Shown piece by piece: positions 27,912-39,257 of a DNA stretch of 64,000 bases. The position numbers and the translations under genes were made by a program. The stretch is from Cichorium intybus (Eukaryota; Streptophyta; Magnoliopsida; Asterales; Asteraceae): the NCBI GenBank assembly GCA_023525715.1, contig CM042016.1:84034382-84098381 (forward strand). Direction: 5' to 3'. Numbering within the stretch: position 1 is the first letter of the stretch; every line of letters begins with the position of its first letter. Under the pieces are notes generated by a model, which was given only the letters and a program-made list of their open reading frames with translations, did no database searches and was not told the DNA's origin.

Positions 27912-30900
27912 ATGAAGAAAGGTTATTTGAAGATTACAAAGAAAAGGAAAGGACAAGATGAAGATATTCAGGATGTTAAAAGATCTGATAAATCAGCAAA
28001 GGTCAAGAAGGGTAGCAAGATGTTTGATGTACCAATCGATTCCAAGATAATCATTAAAAAAACAAAAAAATCTACTACTAGCATAACTAGGGTTTCTGTC
28101 CCAAAGAACATAATATCATGTAGAACAAACCCAAAGTCACTTTATTCAGCAATGGGTACTTTGAATGATGATCAACTTGATGCTATTCAGGAAATGGGTT
28201 TTGGGTCCTTAATTGGAATGAAGATAAACGGTGTTGCAACACGTCTAGGATATTATGTTGTTGATCATTTTGATACAGAGACTATGCGTATCAATCTTGA
28301 AGGTGGTTTTATTGAAGTTTCTGCTGAAAGGATACATCAAATGACAGGGTTAAGGAACGGAGGTAAAGATATATTTTCTATTCCTACATGCAAACATGAC
28401 AATGACATTTTAAGGCAGTGGAGAGATGTATATGACAATAAAGCAATGAAGACGAGTGATATTTACAGAAACATAAGTACCTCTTCATTAGCAGATATGA
28501 TATTCAAGATTGACTTTGTTGTTTTAGTAGTAAATTCGTTGATCGAGACTTATCCGGGTGGTACATGTAAAACGACAATCGTCCCCTACATGTTAGGCAA
28601 TGTAGACATATCTGATTTTGATTGGTGTGGCTATATTATGACTTCGTTGAAGAATTGCAAACAGACTTGGAAAAGGGATGATCCAAATTCTACATTTACC
28701 GGGCCGATTAGTATATTATCGGTATATTTCTTATTCTATAGTATTAATTATTAGTAGTTACATGGATTTTTATATTGATTAATATATACTAATAAAATTT
28801 GCAAATGATAATGTTTACAGTTGATATATCTTTACTATACCCATTTCACGGTAAAACCTTTTCCAAGAGGACTACCCACAATCTCTTCTTGGGATATTAT
28901 GATTCTTCGTCAACGTGAAAATTTTGAAGAAAAATCTGGAGGTTTTGGTAGATGCCCTATCGTAGATGATGTTATTGTGGAACCTGAATTACAAGAGGTA
29001 TTTACATTATCAAACATGTTCGATAATGAACATTTTTGTATATATTTTTAATAATGAACAATGAACATTATTAAAAATGTTCAATAATGAACATTCCTTT
29101 ATATAATGTTCAATAATGAACATTGCTTTTAGATAATGTTCAATAATGAACATGGCTTTAGATAATGTTCAATAATGAACATTTTCAATAAACATGTTCA
29201 ATAATGAACATTTTAAAACATGTTCAATAATGAACATAAAGTATACTATTATAATTAGGTCAGATGCAAGTAACAGAAACATAGTGTTACTAATAAGTTT
29301 TTTTGCCATGTAGGATTCTCATATCAAAATAAGAGAAGCCAAAATCATTTTGTTAATCTCAATTTCTTGCACGAGACCTGTTAATTTCCCATCTCTTTAG
29401 TCTGTTTTTTTGGGTAAAATTTTGCATAAACCTGTATAAAAAAATCCTCGTTTTTCTGTAAAAAAAACAACTTCAATTCAGAAATAATGTAGAATTTTTC
29501 TGTCAAAAATAACATAAACAAGTTTAATACATATGACTTTATTATTACTATTATTTGTTTTATATTAAAGCTCATTTATAAGTTAATTTTTGGAAAATAA
29601 CATCGATTTTAGCATTGAACTCTGTAAAAAGTTCATGAATAGCATCGTACTTTGAAAAAAAAGATTTTTTAGGACATTTTCTTGAAAAATATATCGCTTT
29701 TAGCATTGAACATTGCAAAAAATTTCGTTAATAGCATTGTACTTTGAAAAAAAGGCTTTTCTGGGATCTTTTTAGAAGATCTGGAAAAGTTTCATTTCTT
29801 TTTAGAAGATCTGGAAAAGTATGATGCTATAGTTGAAATTATAATGCTATATAAAAAAGAAATGGAAGCACGATGCCATAATAGACATATAAAACAAAGT
29901 ACGTTGCTATTCCTTTAGATAATGTTCAATAATGAACATGTCTTTAGATAATGTTCAGTAATGAACATTTTTAATAAATATGTTCAATAATGAACATTTT
30001 TAAACATGCTCAATAATGATTCTGTTTACTGATAATTTATTAATGAACATTAAGCTTATAAGTTATTTTGTTTAACTGTTTCATTATTTAAAATTGTTAT
30101 ATATGTTTGATAACGAACATGCCTTTTATATCATGTTCAATAATGAACATTTATTAATTAACATATTATATACGTTTGATAATGAACATATGTATATATT
30201 TTCATATGGTTTTATATGTTCAGAAATGAACAGTCATTTACATTATGTTTATTAAATATTATTTACTTAATATTATCATTTTGTTGTAGGTCAAATATGA
30301 AGATTTAGTGAAAAAATTTAACAATCTGAAGGAAAGAAAAAATGAATTACGTTCGTTGATATTGAAAGGCTTAGAAGATGAACCTCAAGATAACAATTTG
30401 TTATCTCTACTGATTGAATTTGATTCTGAATTTGGACCTCAAAGAAGACATGTTGATGAAGAAGTTGAAACTCCTACTCAAAGTCCAAAAAGACATGATG
30501 TTATGAAGTCACCTGTACCTTTTGAACTATCTCCTACACTTCTGGAAGAAGTTATTATCAAAAGATGTAAAAACATTGAAGCGAAAAAGGAAATGGAAAA
30601 CAAGGAAAAGTCTCTGATGCCATCATTTGATCTCAATATTTCACAAGATGAGGTTCAACCTGAAGCTCCAATTAGCAGGAAAAAGCTAGTTGTCAACAAA
30701 AGGCAAATAAAAACTCCTGCTGTCTTTAAGTCACCATTTGTATTAAGGGTTACATCTATGAGTCCAAAACTGACAACAGAGGAAGAGAAGGTGTCGAATA
30801 GATTGTATGCATTGATGGGTGATGTCAAGTAAGATGGAATATATAATTTATTTATTACTACGTTTATTAATGATTTTCTAATTATTATTTTTTTTACAGT

Positions 30901-32612
30901 GAACCTATTCTGAAAACAAAAAGTGGGTACAATCTTTTTAGGCAAGTGTTTGAGAGCTTCTATCCTCCATCATGGTTGTATAGCAGTGTCATTGATATGT
31001 GGAGTCACTTTTTGAATTTGGATAATCGATTAAAAGCCGATACCTCTCCTTATCGTTACTTTTTCAAGATTGGTTCAATTGTAAGTTATATGTTTACTTA
31101 TATTTTTTTATTAAATCTATAATGTTAACTAAAATTAATATAATGTTTTTATATTTTTGAATAGTTCTCATCTCTTAGCGACGAGAGCTTAAAGGATCTA
31201 ATTACCATCAACTATCCGCTATTTAAACGTGGACTTGAAGAAGATATGAAGCATGACGTTGAGATTCAAGATTTTCAGAAAGTGGATCTGGTAAGTATAC
31301 ATTTCATGTAGTTTTTCATTATTTAGTATGTAACTGTTCAATAATGAACATTCATGTTCGGCACTGAACATGTAGTTATTCATCACTGAACATTAATGTT
31401 CAACACTGAACATGTAGTTTTTCTTAACTTATAAAACATGTTTTTGCCAATCTGTAAATGTTCAACAATGAAAATGTTTTATTTAAGGTAAATAATGAAC
31501 AATGAACATTATTAAAAATGTTCAATAATGAACATTCGTTTATATAATGTTCAATAATGAACATGGCTTTAGATAATGTTCAATAAAGAACATTTCTAAT
31601 AAACATGTTCAATAATGAACATTTTAAAACATGTTCAATAATGAACATAAAGTATACCATTATAATTAGGTCAAATACAAGCAACAGAAACATAGTTTTA
31701 CTAATGTGTTCATCACAACATCCTATATTTATAACTTCTTATTAGAACATTGTTCTTTAAAAAATGTACCAAGTAACAGAAATGTCATTAAAATACCAAG
31801 CGTTTTCACCATTTCAATTTGGTAGATTCAAATAATAAACATGTTCGTTAATGAACGTGTCCATTAATACAAATGTATAGATGTTCATTAATGCACATCT
31901 GTAAATAGTATTTATATTATGTTAAAGAATGACTATGTTGTAAGGTGTATGTTATAAATTATGATTTTTTCAGGTTTTCTTCCCTATTCATCAAAGTGGG
32001 CATTACTACTTGATTGTTTTTGATTGGAGAAAGCCTGCGTTTATTTTGATTGACAATATCAAAAGGAGAAACAATTCAACCAATCATTATCGTATGCTTC
32101 CTGTGAATTTGGTAATATTTTTTTCAATCAGTTATATAATTTAATTTTTCATATGTTTAATTTTATATTATTCATTTTAAACTAATGTTTTATGTGTTTA
32201 TATAATTTTTCAGAAGTACTTGTTTATTCGGTATCTTGAGTCAGTTGGTCACAAGATGGTAGATGCGTTGAAAAAATGCAAACTTATAGCTCTTGATTTT
32301 GAATGGAAAACGAAAGAGAATTTAGTTGATTGTGGTGTTTTCTTGATGCGTCACATGGAGACATTTGATGGCACAACTGATGGGAAATGGCAGTCTGGGT
32401 TTTTCTTGGAATCGAGCGAACAACAGAAACAATTGAACAACTTGCGACGAAAGTATGCTACAAAAATGTTGATGTCAAATGAAAATATGATGAAAGAGAA
32501 GATTCTTGTAGAATCTGAAGAATTTGCCAAGTTATCAAAAGAGAAGTTGAATGAAATAAGAGCAAAAGCAAAGAAGATACGTTATCAAAGAGTTGAATTA
32601 GATCATCATTGA
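27912..32612 (+). CDS. Ulp1-like C48 cysteine protease, MULE-borne, seven exons
   Basis: Exons by GT-AG borders: 27912-28721, 28821-28997, 30290-30828, 30900-31080, 31165-31290, 31974-32111, 32214-32612. They join in frame to about 789 residues with no stop. The N-terminus is Lys-rich, then comes a conserved plant-transposon domain ('FGSLIGMKINGV', 'VHDHF'-like Val-Asp-His-Phe-Asp, 'ERIHQMTGL'). A charged linker follows, then a Ulp1 fold: His in 'QSGHYYLIVFD', Asp in Leu-Ile-Asp-Asn, Cys in 'VDCGVFLMRHME', the SUMO-protease triad. The usual oxyanion Gln before Asp-Cys-Gly is not obvious. Introns carry TGTTCATTAATGAACA palindromes; exons do not. Likely deSUMOylase-like; the role in transposition is unknown. 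The start is chosen because a related start occurs in M2. Confidence 0.85.
28998..30289. repeat. M1 intron 2: palindrome array and nested MITE
   Basis: Arrays of AATGTTCAATAATGAACATT-type palindromes fill 29010-29240 and 29925-30240. 29045-29300 is repeated in intron 5 (31487-31700), including the trailing TATAATTAGGTCA. A foldback MITE of the 'TAGCATTG' style lies at 29590-29915. Shared intron repeats imply copying within the element. Confidence 0.8.
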
Positions 32613-33682
32613 TTTGTTTTTCTAATATTGTCTATGTTTTTTTTTAATACTGTTAACTATGGTAGTTTTTGACTTCTTTTTTGGAACATTTTGGAACATG
32701 ATGTTAAGTGATTGTGACTTTGAATATTCAAACATTTAATACAAAATTAGCAATGTTTGTGTAACTATTTATTCTGTATGGATGTGTGATTTTTATTATG
32801 TGTGTATGTATGTTTGTGACCGTGTTTATCTGTATGGATGTGTTATTTTCATTATGTGTGTATGTGTGTTTATGACCGTGTTTATTTGTTTATGCTTATG
32901 TTCGTTAATGAACATATATATTGGAATAGATAAATTATGCATGTTCATTGGCATGTGTTCATTAATGAACATGAGAGAACGATATTCATTGTTAAAATGT
33001 GTTCTTTAATGACATATAATGAACATGTAGTTATTTTATGATTATGAAAAAAATTCTATTGTTTTTTAATGTTCATTAATGAACAACTTTTAACAATAAA
33101 ATAATGAACATGACATAACATTATTTGACTGTTAAAAATTTGTTCATTAATGAAAATGTTCATTAATGAACATGTTCAATATTGACCTTAAAAAAGCAAA
33201 AAAAAAAAAACATATTGAAAGTCTTTAATAAACATGTTCCAAAAGACAGATAACAGTCACAATCATAAATATACATACACACATAATAACAATGACACAT
33301 CCAAATACACATGATAATCGTTAATGAATATGTTCATGCAGTGACATAAACATAAATAACTTAAACATCCAAAACATGAAAATTTTAAACATAGAGTCAA
33401 AAACAAAAATAGTAACCAAATATTAATATGACCCATCAAAAACATAAATAATGTTCTATGAATACGTTTATTAATGTTTTAGAACATGTTTTTTTTTTAC
33501 TTTTTTAAGGTCAATATTGAACATGTTCATTAATGAACATGTTCATTAATGAACAACTTTTTAACAGTAAAAAAAATGTTATATCATGTTCATTAATGAA
33601 CATACAGTCAATAATATTCTATCATATTCATTAACAAACATACAATCAATAATATTCCTATTTTTTTTCTTGTGCCAACTTC
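32613..33682. repeat. M1 convergent spacer with long inverted repeat
   Basis: This lies between the 3' ends of the ULP and transposase genes. 33050-33200 and 33485-33605 are inverted copies (shared TTTTTTAAGGTCAATATTGA, then repeated TGTTCATTAATGAACA), with a 280-bp spacer. 32895-33010 is repeated directly at 37265-37385 (shared ATATATATTGGAATAGAT). Possible termination or hairpin/siRNA region; no coding. Confidence 0.8.
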
Positions 33683-33719
33683 TCATCTTCCTTCCTTTTT
33701 TTTTTCTTGTGCCAACTTC

Positions 33720-35734
33720 TCATCTTCCTTCCTTTTTTTTTTCTTTTGCCAACTTCTCATCTTCCTTCCTTGTTGGGCAATTTCTGTAGTCATGATGTCC
33801 AAATTTAGAACAATAATGACATTCTCTTTCTTCCTTTTTTGACTTTTCAATTGCTTTCTCTTTAGCTCCTTTAATCCTTTTATTATTACCACAACCTTTT
33901 GTCCTTATGTTTGATGGATTATGTATATTAACGGCATCTGGTTTTGGGACACCAATAAGAATTTCATGTCGCTCATCCTTGGTTTTTGTTTTTGTATTTG
34001 ATTCACATGTCTCCATTTTACCCTTTATCTCTATCAACTGTTCAACAAATTGTTTCATTGAATCTGGATCTTTTGATGCCATATCAATACATTCTTGGAA
34101 TATATTATATGCATCATTTACCATTTCACTACTTAATCCAGTAGTGTATCCATATGTATATGTCTTTTGCAATTGTTCAGAAGAGATAATACCCTTCTGC
34201 CATCTTCTTAATATGTACTTTTCTGGAATAATTCCAATCTTTTTCAGCTTCATTATACAAAAAATGTGTCGACAAAAAACCCCTTGGTGTAAGTAGAAAT
34301 TACATGAGCATTCGATTGTTTGTTGAACGTTATTAAACTCAACCTACATGAGAAAAGACAATGAAAACTATTAATCTGATCATAAAAAATTATAAGATGT
34401 TCATTAATGATCATATATTATGTTCATTAATGAACATCTTATATATTCATTAATGAACATATAAGATGTTCATTAATGAACATATATTATGCTGTTTCAT
34501 TACCTTGTATTCTGTGACCTGTTCATTTGATTCCAAATTCCCATCTTCATATTCATTCTCATCATCAAATTCTCTAATTTCTTTTGTTATTGAAATTTTC
34601 CGTTCATCTTTTACTATGCACACCTCCACGTCACCATGTTGTTGAATTGAATCATGTGAACACAACCAAACAGAATCAATAATTTCCTGTTGCACAATTT
34701 TGAATATTTCATTTGTATACACCTTTGCTTCATGCTTCTCTATTTGCAGACGTGTCTCCATGATAGGAAAGTTTATTTCTGAATTAAAGTTGTTTTCATA
34801 CTGTGTATTTCTCTGTTTTTCCATTGCCCCCTCAAATGAAGATGTGAAACCAAGAAGATTCAACTTATTGTTCAAATATGAACCAAAAAATGAATTTTCA
34901 CTTTCAGATCTAGAAGTCGTCCTCATTAGTCTCGATAGTGGTATATCTTTGAAATATGCTGATACCCATCTATCCCTTATTGAAAACATGTCCGTTAGCC
35001 ACTTGTTTTCATCTAGTTTAAATTCCTCCATCAAATCTTTCCACATATTATCAAATTCAGTGCAATCAATATTATTATTCCAAATTAAAGATAGCACATG
35101 CTTCTTGAAATCAGTAGCCAAAATTTGAGGGGACACCTGAATCCAAGTAAATATTTAGATTAATAAATGAACATTATTTAAAATATTAAAAATTCACAAT
35201 TGGGGGAGCATCAACATAGAACCACTTTTTATCAATAGAAGCATAGAAACACATGTTCATTGCTAAACACGCAGTTTGTTCAGTACTGAACATACATATG
35301 TTCAGAGCTGAACATACGTATATGTTTATTAGTGAACATATATAAATATGTTCACTTATGAACATATACGTATGTTCAGTACCGAACATAGTGCATGTTC
35401 ATTACTGAACATATGGTTCTATTCTTCTATGGATAAAAAGTGGTTCTATGTTCATCCCACCCCATTCACGATTACCTTATCTTTAAGTTTTTGACCAATA
35501 TGCCACATACATAGTCTGTGTCGTGCTGTCTTAAAAACTGTTGTTACTGCTTTTCTCATTGCCGCATCTTGATCAGTAATAATAATATTTGGTTCTTTAC
35601 CAAATGCATCTATAAAACATCTTAATAACCATGTATAAGAATCAGCAGTCTCATTATAAAGTAATCCCGCACCGAATGTAACAGAATGTTTGTGGTTATC
35701 AATCCCTGTAAATGGTACAAATACCATGTTGTAC
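33720..35734 (-). pseudogene. FAR1-type MULE transposase, C-terminal two thirds
   Basis: Minus-strand exons: 35734-35476 (MULE domain; 'HSVTFGAGLLYNETADSYTW', catalytic Asp in Ile-Ile-Thr-Asp-Gln-Asp, Cys-Met-Trp-His-Ile), 35136-34504 (third catalytic acid in Ser-Glu-Ser-Glu-Asn-Ser-Phe-Phe), and 34343-33720. The last has a SWIM finger (Cys-Ser-Cys...Cys-Arg-His-Ile-Phe) and a zinc knuckle (Cys-His-Tyr-Cys-x4-His-x4-Cys). This order (DDE, SWIM, zinc knuckle) is that of plant FAR1/MURA transposases. The first exon begins exactly where the N-terminal part should join, but that part is inverted at 36494-37070. The run of GAAGGAAG repeats at the 3' end is a small tandem repeat. These exons are open; the gene as a whole is broken. 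Confidence 0.87.
35195..35465. mobile_element. Small MITE with M1-type ends inside a transposase intron
   Basis: AACATAGAACCACTTTTTAT at about 35213 and its complement at about 35433-35453 are inverted repeats of the same type as the M1 termini. The body is a run of TGTTCAGTACTGAACA-type palindromes. It lies within the intron between the exons ending at 35476 and starting at 35136. It therefore looks like a non-autonomous relative nested in its own parent. Confidence 0.8.
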
Positions 35735-36114
35735 CTGAGTAAAAAAAAAATTAAAAACGAATTATTTATATATTGACATGTGTATGTTCATTAATGAACA
35801 ATTGTATGTTCTGTAATGTACATAATATGTTTAGGAATGAACATTTTTATGTTCAAAAAAGAACGTTTTGCATGTTCATTAATGATGTAAAATTACATGG
35901 TATAGAATCTTAATATTAGTAATTGTTTGTATGTATGTTCAATAATGAACGTTATAAAGTTCAATAACGAATATATGTATGTTCAGTAATGAACATAAAA
36001 AGTTGATTTTCTGAACATCTATATGTTCATTACTGAACATACATATGTTCATTATTGAAATTTATAACGTTCATTATTAAAATGTTCAGAAATTACATTG
36101 TTTACTTGCATGTT

Positions 36115-36493
36115 CATTATTATTACATTTTTGCCTTGTTGATTTAGAATTGTATCTGTTGCTACTGCTGTTTTACCGGTCTGTCTGTCCCCAATAATTA
36201 ATTCTCGCTGACCACGTCCTATCGGAATCATTGAATCAATAGCAATAAGCCCTGTTTGAAGAGGCTCATATACAGAACGTCGAGAAATAATCCCTGGAGC
36301 GGGCGATTCGATTAACCTATATTCAGAAGATGAAATTTCACCTCTACCATCAATAGGTTTAGCCAGCGCGTTTATAACACGACCCAAATAGGCCTCACTC
36401 ACTGGTATCTGAGCAATTCTTCCTGTTGCTTTTACAGAACTGCCTTCTTGTATCAGCAAACCATCACCCATTAATACAACACCAACAGATATA
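36115..36493 (-). pseudogene. atpA: Plastid atpA fragment in nuclear DNA (NUPT)
   Basis: The minus strand encodes an uninterrupted internal part of the chloroplast ATP synthase CF1 alpha subunit. It runs from Val-Gly-Val-Val-Leu-Met-Gly-Asp-Gly through 'VKATGRIAQIPVSEAYLGRV', the Walker A-type 'GDRQTGKTAVA', to Leu-Asn-Gln-Gly-Lys-Asn-Val-Ile, where homology stops. About 125 of roughly 507 residues are present, with no start, no stop and almost no amino-acid change. This marks a recent plastid-to-nucleus transfer. It lies exactly between the inverted and non-inverted parts of the M1 transposase gene. Non-functional here. Confidence 0.93.
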
Positions 36494-37080
36494 TGTCTTG
36501 CAACAAATCAGGAATATCAGAATGTTCAAAATACGATACACTCAATGTTGGAAAAAAGAAACGAAAATCAACATAAAAAATGGATTGTCCCGCAATTGCA
36601 CATTTCAAGTTGGATCGTGAGTTAAACAAGTATATATTATACAAGTTTGAGAAGAAACATAACCACAAGTTATTTACTTCAGATAGTGTGCACCTCTTAA
36701 AGAATAAGCGCAAATTAGAGTTTACTGACGAGAAATTTATAAATGATCTACGTGCATGCAACATTGGACCAACAAAAGCTTATTCGTTGATGAAGACATT
36801 AAAGGGAGGATACAAAAAAGTTCGTGGAACAAAAGTTGATTACAAAAATTGTGCAAGGGATTTGAACTTATATATTGGGGATAATGATTCGGAAATGACA
36901 GTGAATAGAATGATTAGTAGGAAGCAAAACGTACAAAATTTCTCCTTTGATCACCTTGTTGTTGATGATGAGTTGCGTGGGTTATTTTGGGCAGATGAAA
37001 CTTCAAAAGCAAACTATAGAGAATTTGGAGACTTGGTTTCATTTGATGCAACATACAACACAAACAAGTAAGATTATATA
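36494..37080 (+). pseudogene. Inverted N-terminal part of the M1 transposase (FAR1 domain and first DDE acid)
   Basis: On the plus strand, opposite to the rest of the gene, this encodes the end of a FAR1 DNA-binding domain (Tyr-Asp-Thr-Leu-Asn-Val-Gly-Lys-Lys-Lys-Arg-Lys-Ser-Thr, then a TAA, then 'KMDCPAIAHFKLD' and Lys-Lys-His-Asn-His). It continues into the MULE domain ending 'FGDLVSFDATYNTNK', which contains the first catalytic Asp. A GTAAG donor follows at 37069. The matching acceptor and next residues (Tyr-Asn-Met-Val-Phe-Val) are at 35734 on the minus strand. The piece fits the rest only if flipped, so it is an internal inversion, not a second gene. Confidence 0.87.
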
Positions 37081-37084
37081 CAAC

Positions 37085-37224
37085 ATGTAATTTAGAATAT
37101 TTTGTGTATTTGCTTTCACAATCAAACACATTATCGAACAATTGACCTTCTTCCATGTTGATTTCATCACTAACAACTGGATGGTAATAAACAGTGCCCC
37201 CCGGTGATATATCTTTTCTAATAC
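37085..37224 (-). pseudogene. M1 transposase, upstream exon in original orientation
   Basis: After an AG acceptor (37225-37226), the minus strand reads Gly-Ile-Arg-Lys-Asp-Ile-Ser-Pro-Gly-Gly, then Met-Glu-Glu-Gly-Gln-Leu-Phe and Cys-Glu-Ser-Lys-Tyr-Thr-Lys-Tyr-Ser. This fits the N-terminal edge of a FAR1 domain (the segment before its zinc-binding Cys). The frame is lost at about 37085, the second inversion breakpoint. Confidence 0.65.
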
Positions 37225-37226
37225 CT

Positions 37227-38099
37227 GCATATGACCACAGATTTAGAAAAACAGAAATATGAATGTTACTTATGTTCGTTAATGAACATATATATTGGAA
37301 TAGATCAATTATGCATGTTCATTGTGATGTGTTCATTAATGAACATGATAGAACGATATTCATTGTTAAAATATGTTCATTAACAGTCAAATAATGTTAT
37401 ATCATGTTCATTAATGAACATACATTAGGATCTACTTCTTCTACAAACAATAATGTTCTATGATGCTCATTTACGAACATAAACTGTTAACTAACATACA
37501 TAAGGAACATAGATTAGTTAATGAACATAGATAATAAACGTACAGTCAATAATATTCTATTATGTTCATTAACGAACATACATAATTACACAATGAACAA
37601 ACATGTTATTTAACGAATATACATAATGAACATACATGAAGATATACTTCGTCTACAGTAAACAATGTTCTTTGATTTTCGTTAACGAACATAGATGACA
37701 TAATTAACAAACACACATAATGAAGACAGATGAGATAATGAATATACATAACGAACATACAGTAAATAATGTTTTATGAAGATATGCATTAACGAACATA
37801 TATAAAGAATGTTCATCAGAAGAAGTAATGTTCGTAAATATTCATTAACGAACATCTATGAAGATGTACATAGATCAGATAGAATAAGATAACATCAGAA
37901 ATATTTAAGAACAATGACAGATTGTTGAACAAATACGAATGTTTAATATGATTAACAGATTATCAGAAGAAGTAATGTTCCTAAATGTTTAATATGATTA
38001 ACAGATTATCAGTTTGTGAACATTTATAACTAACATCTACCGAACAGATATTTAACAAATAGTTTAATATCTCATGTTCATTAATGAACATCTACGAAG
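37227..38099. other. M1 transposase intron, rich in palindromes
   Basis: Non-coding between two minus-strand exons. It contains many TGTTCATTAACGAACA-type palindromes and the 37265-37385 direct repeat of 32895-33010. No coding is seen. Confidence 0.6.
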
Positions 38100-38348
38100 A
38101 ACAGCAGAAAATTTAATGCTTTCAATCTCTGATTCAGGTCCAGCTTCAATATTGATCGTATTCTCTATTTCCATGTTTTGGTCTTGATTATCAGCTCGTG
38201 ATGTTGTTGACGTCGAGTTTAGGATTGAGTTTGATGAAAAATTGTTGCTTTCAATCTCTGATTCAGGTCCAGGTTCAATACGATCCTCTGTTTCCATCTT
38301 TTTGTCTTGATTATCACTTCGTGATGTTCTTGACGTCCAGTTTAGCAT
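38100..38348 (-). other. Probable first exon of the M1 transposase gene
   Basis: The minus-strand ATG at 38348 opens an acidic Ser/Asn-rich frame containing two tandem copies of a roughly 120-bp unit (Thr-Ser-Arg-(S/A)-Asp-Asn-Gln-Asp ... Gly-Pro-Glu-Ser-Glu-Ile-Glu-Ser). Being just inside the right TIR and on the same strand as the transposase, it is likely its 5' exon, joined to 37224 by an intron. No known domain. Confidence 0.55.
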
Positions 38349-38499
38349 TGAGTTTAGGATTGAGTTCGTGATTATGATTAACAGATTTCCTGTAATTAAG
38401 GGATTTGTTTTTATTCCTTTTATGATTAACAGATTATCAATTTTGATTATGTTTCCTTTTTTAATTAAGTAGTTGTTAAATGACGATCATAACCCTAGT

Positions 38500-39257
<758 letters not shown>

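Noticed and set aside
33586..33789. Phe/Leu-rich plus-strand frames opposite the transposase 3' end
   Set aside because: They are the complement of the Lys/Glu-rich tandem repeat at the end of the minus-strand transposase.
36052..36471. Functional nuclear ATP synthase alpha gene
   Set aside because: Only an internal quarter of plastid atpA is present, without start or stop, spliced into a transposase gene.
36580..37071. A separate plus-strand FAR1 gene
   Set aside because: Its end matches, residue for residue and at a splice border, the missing start of the minus-strand exon at 35734. It is an inverted part of that gene.
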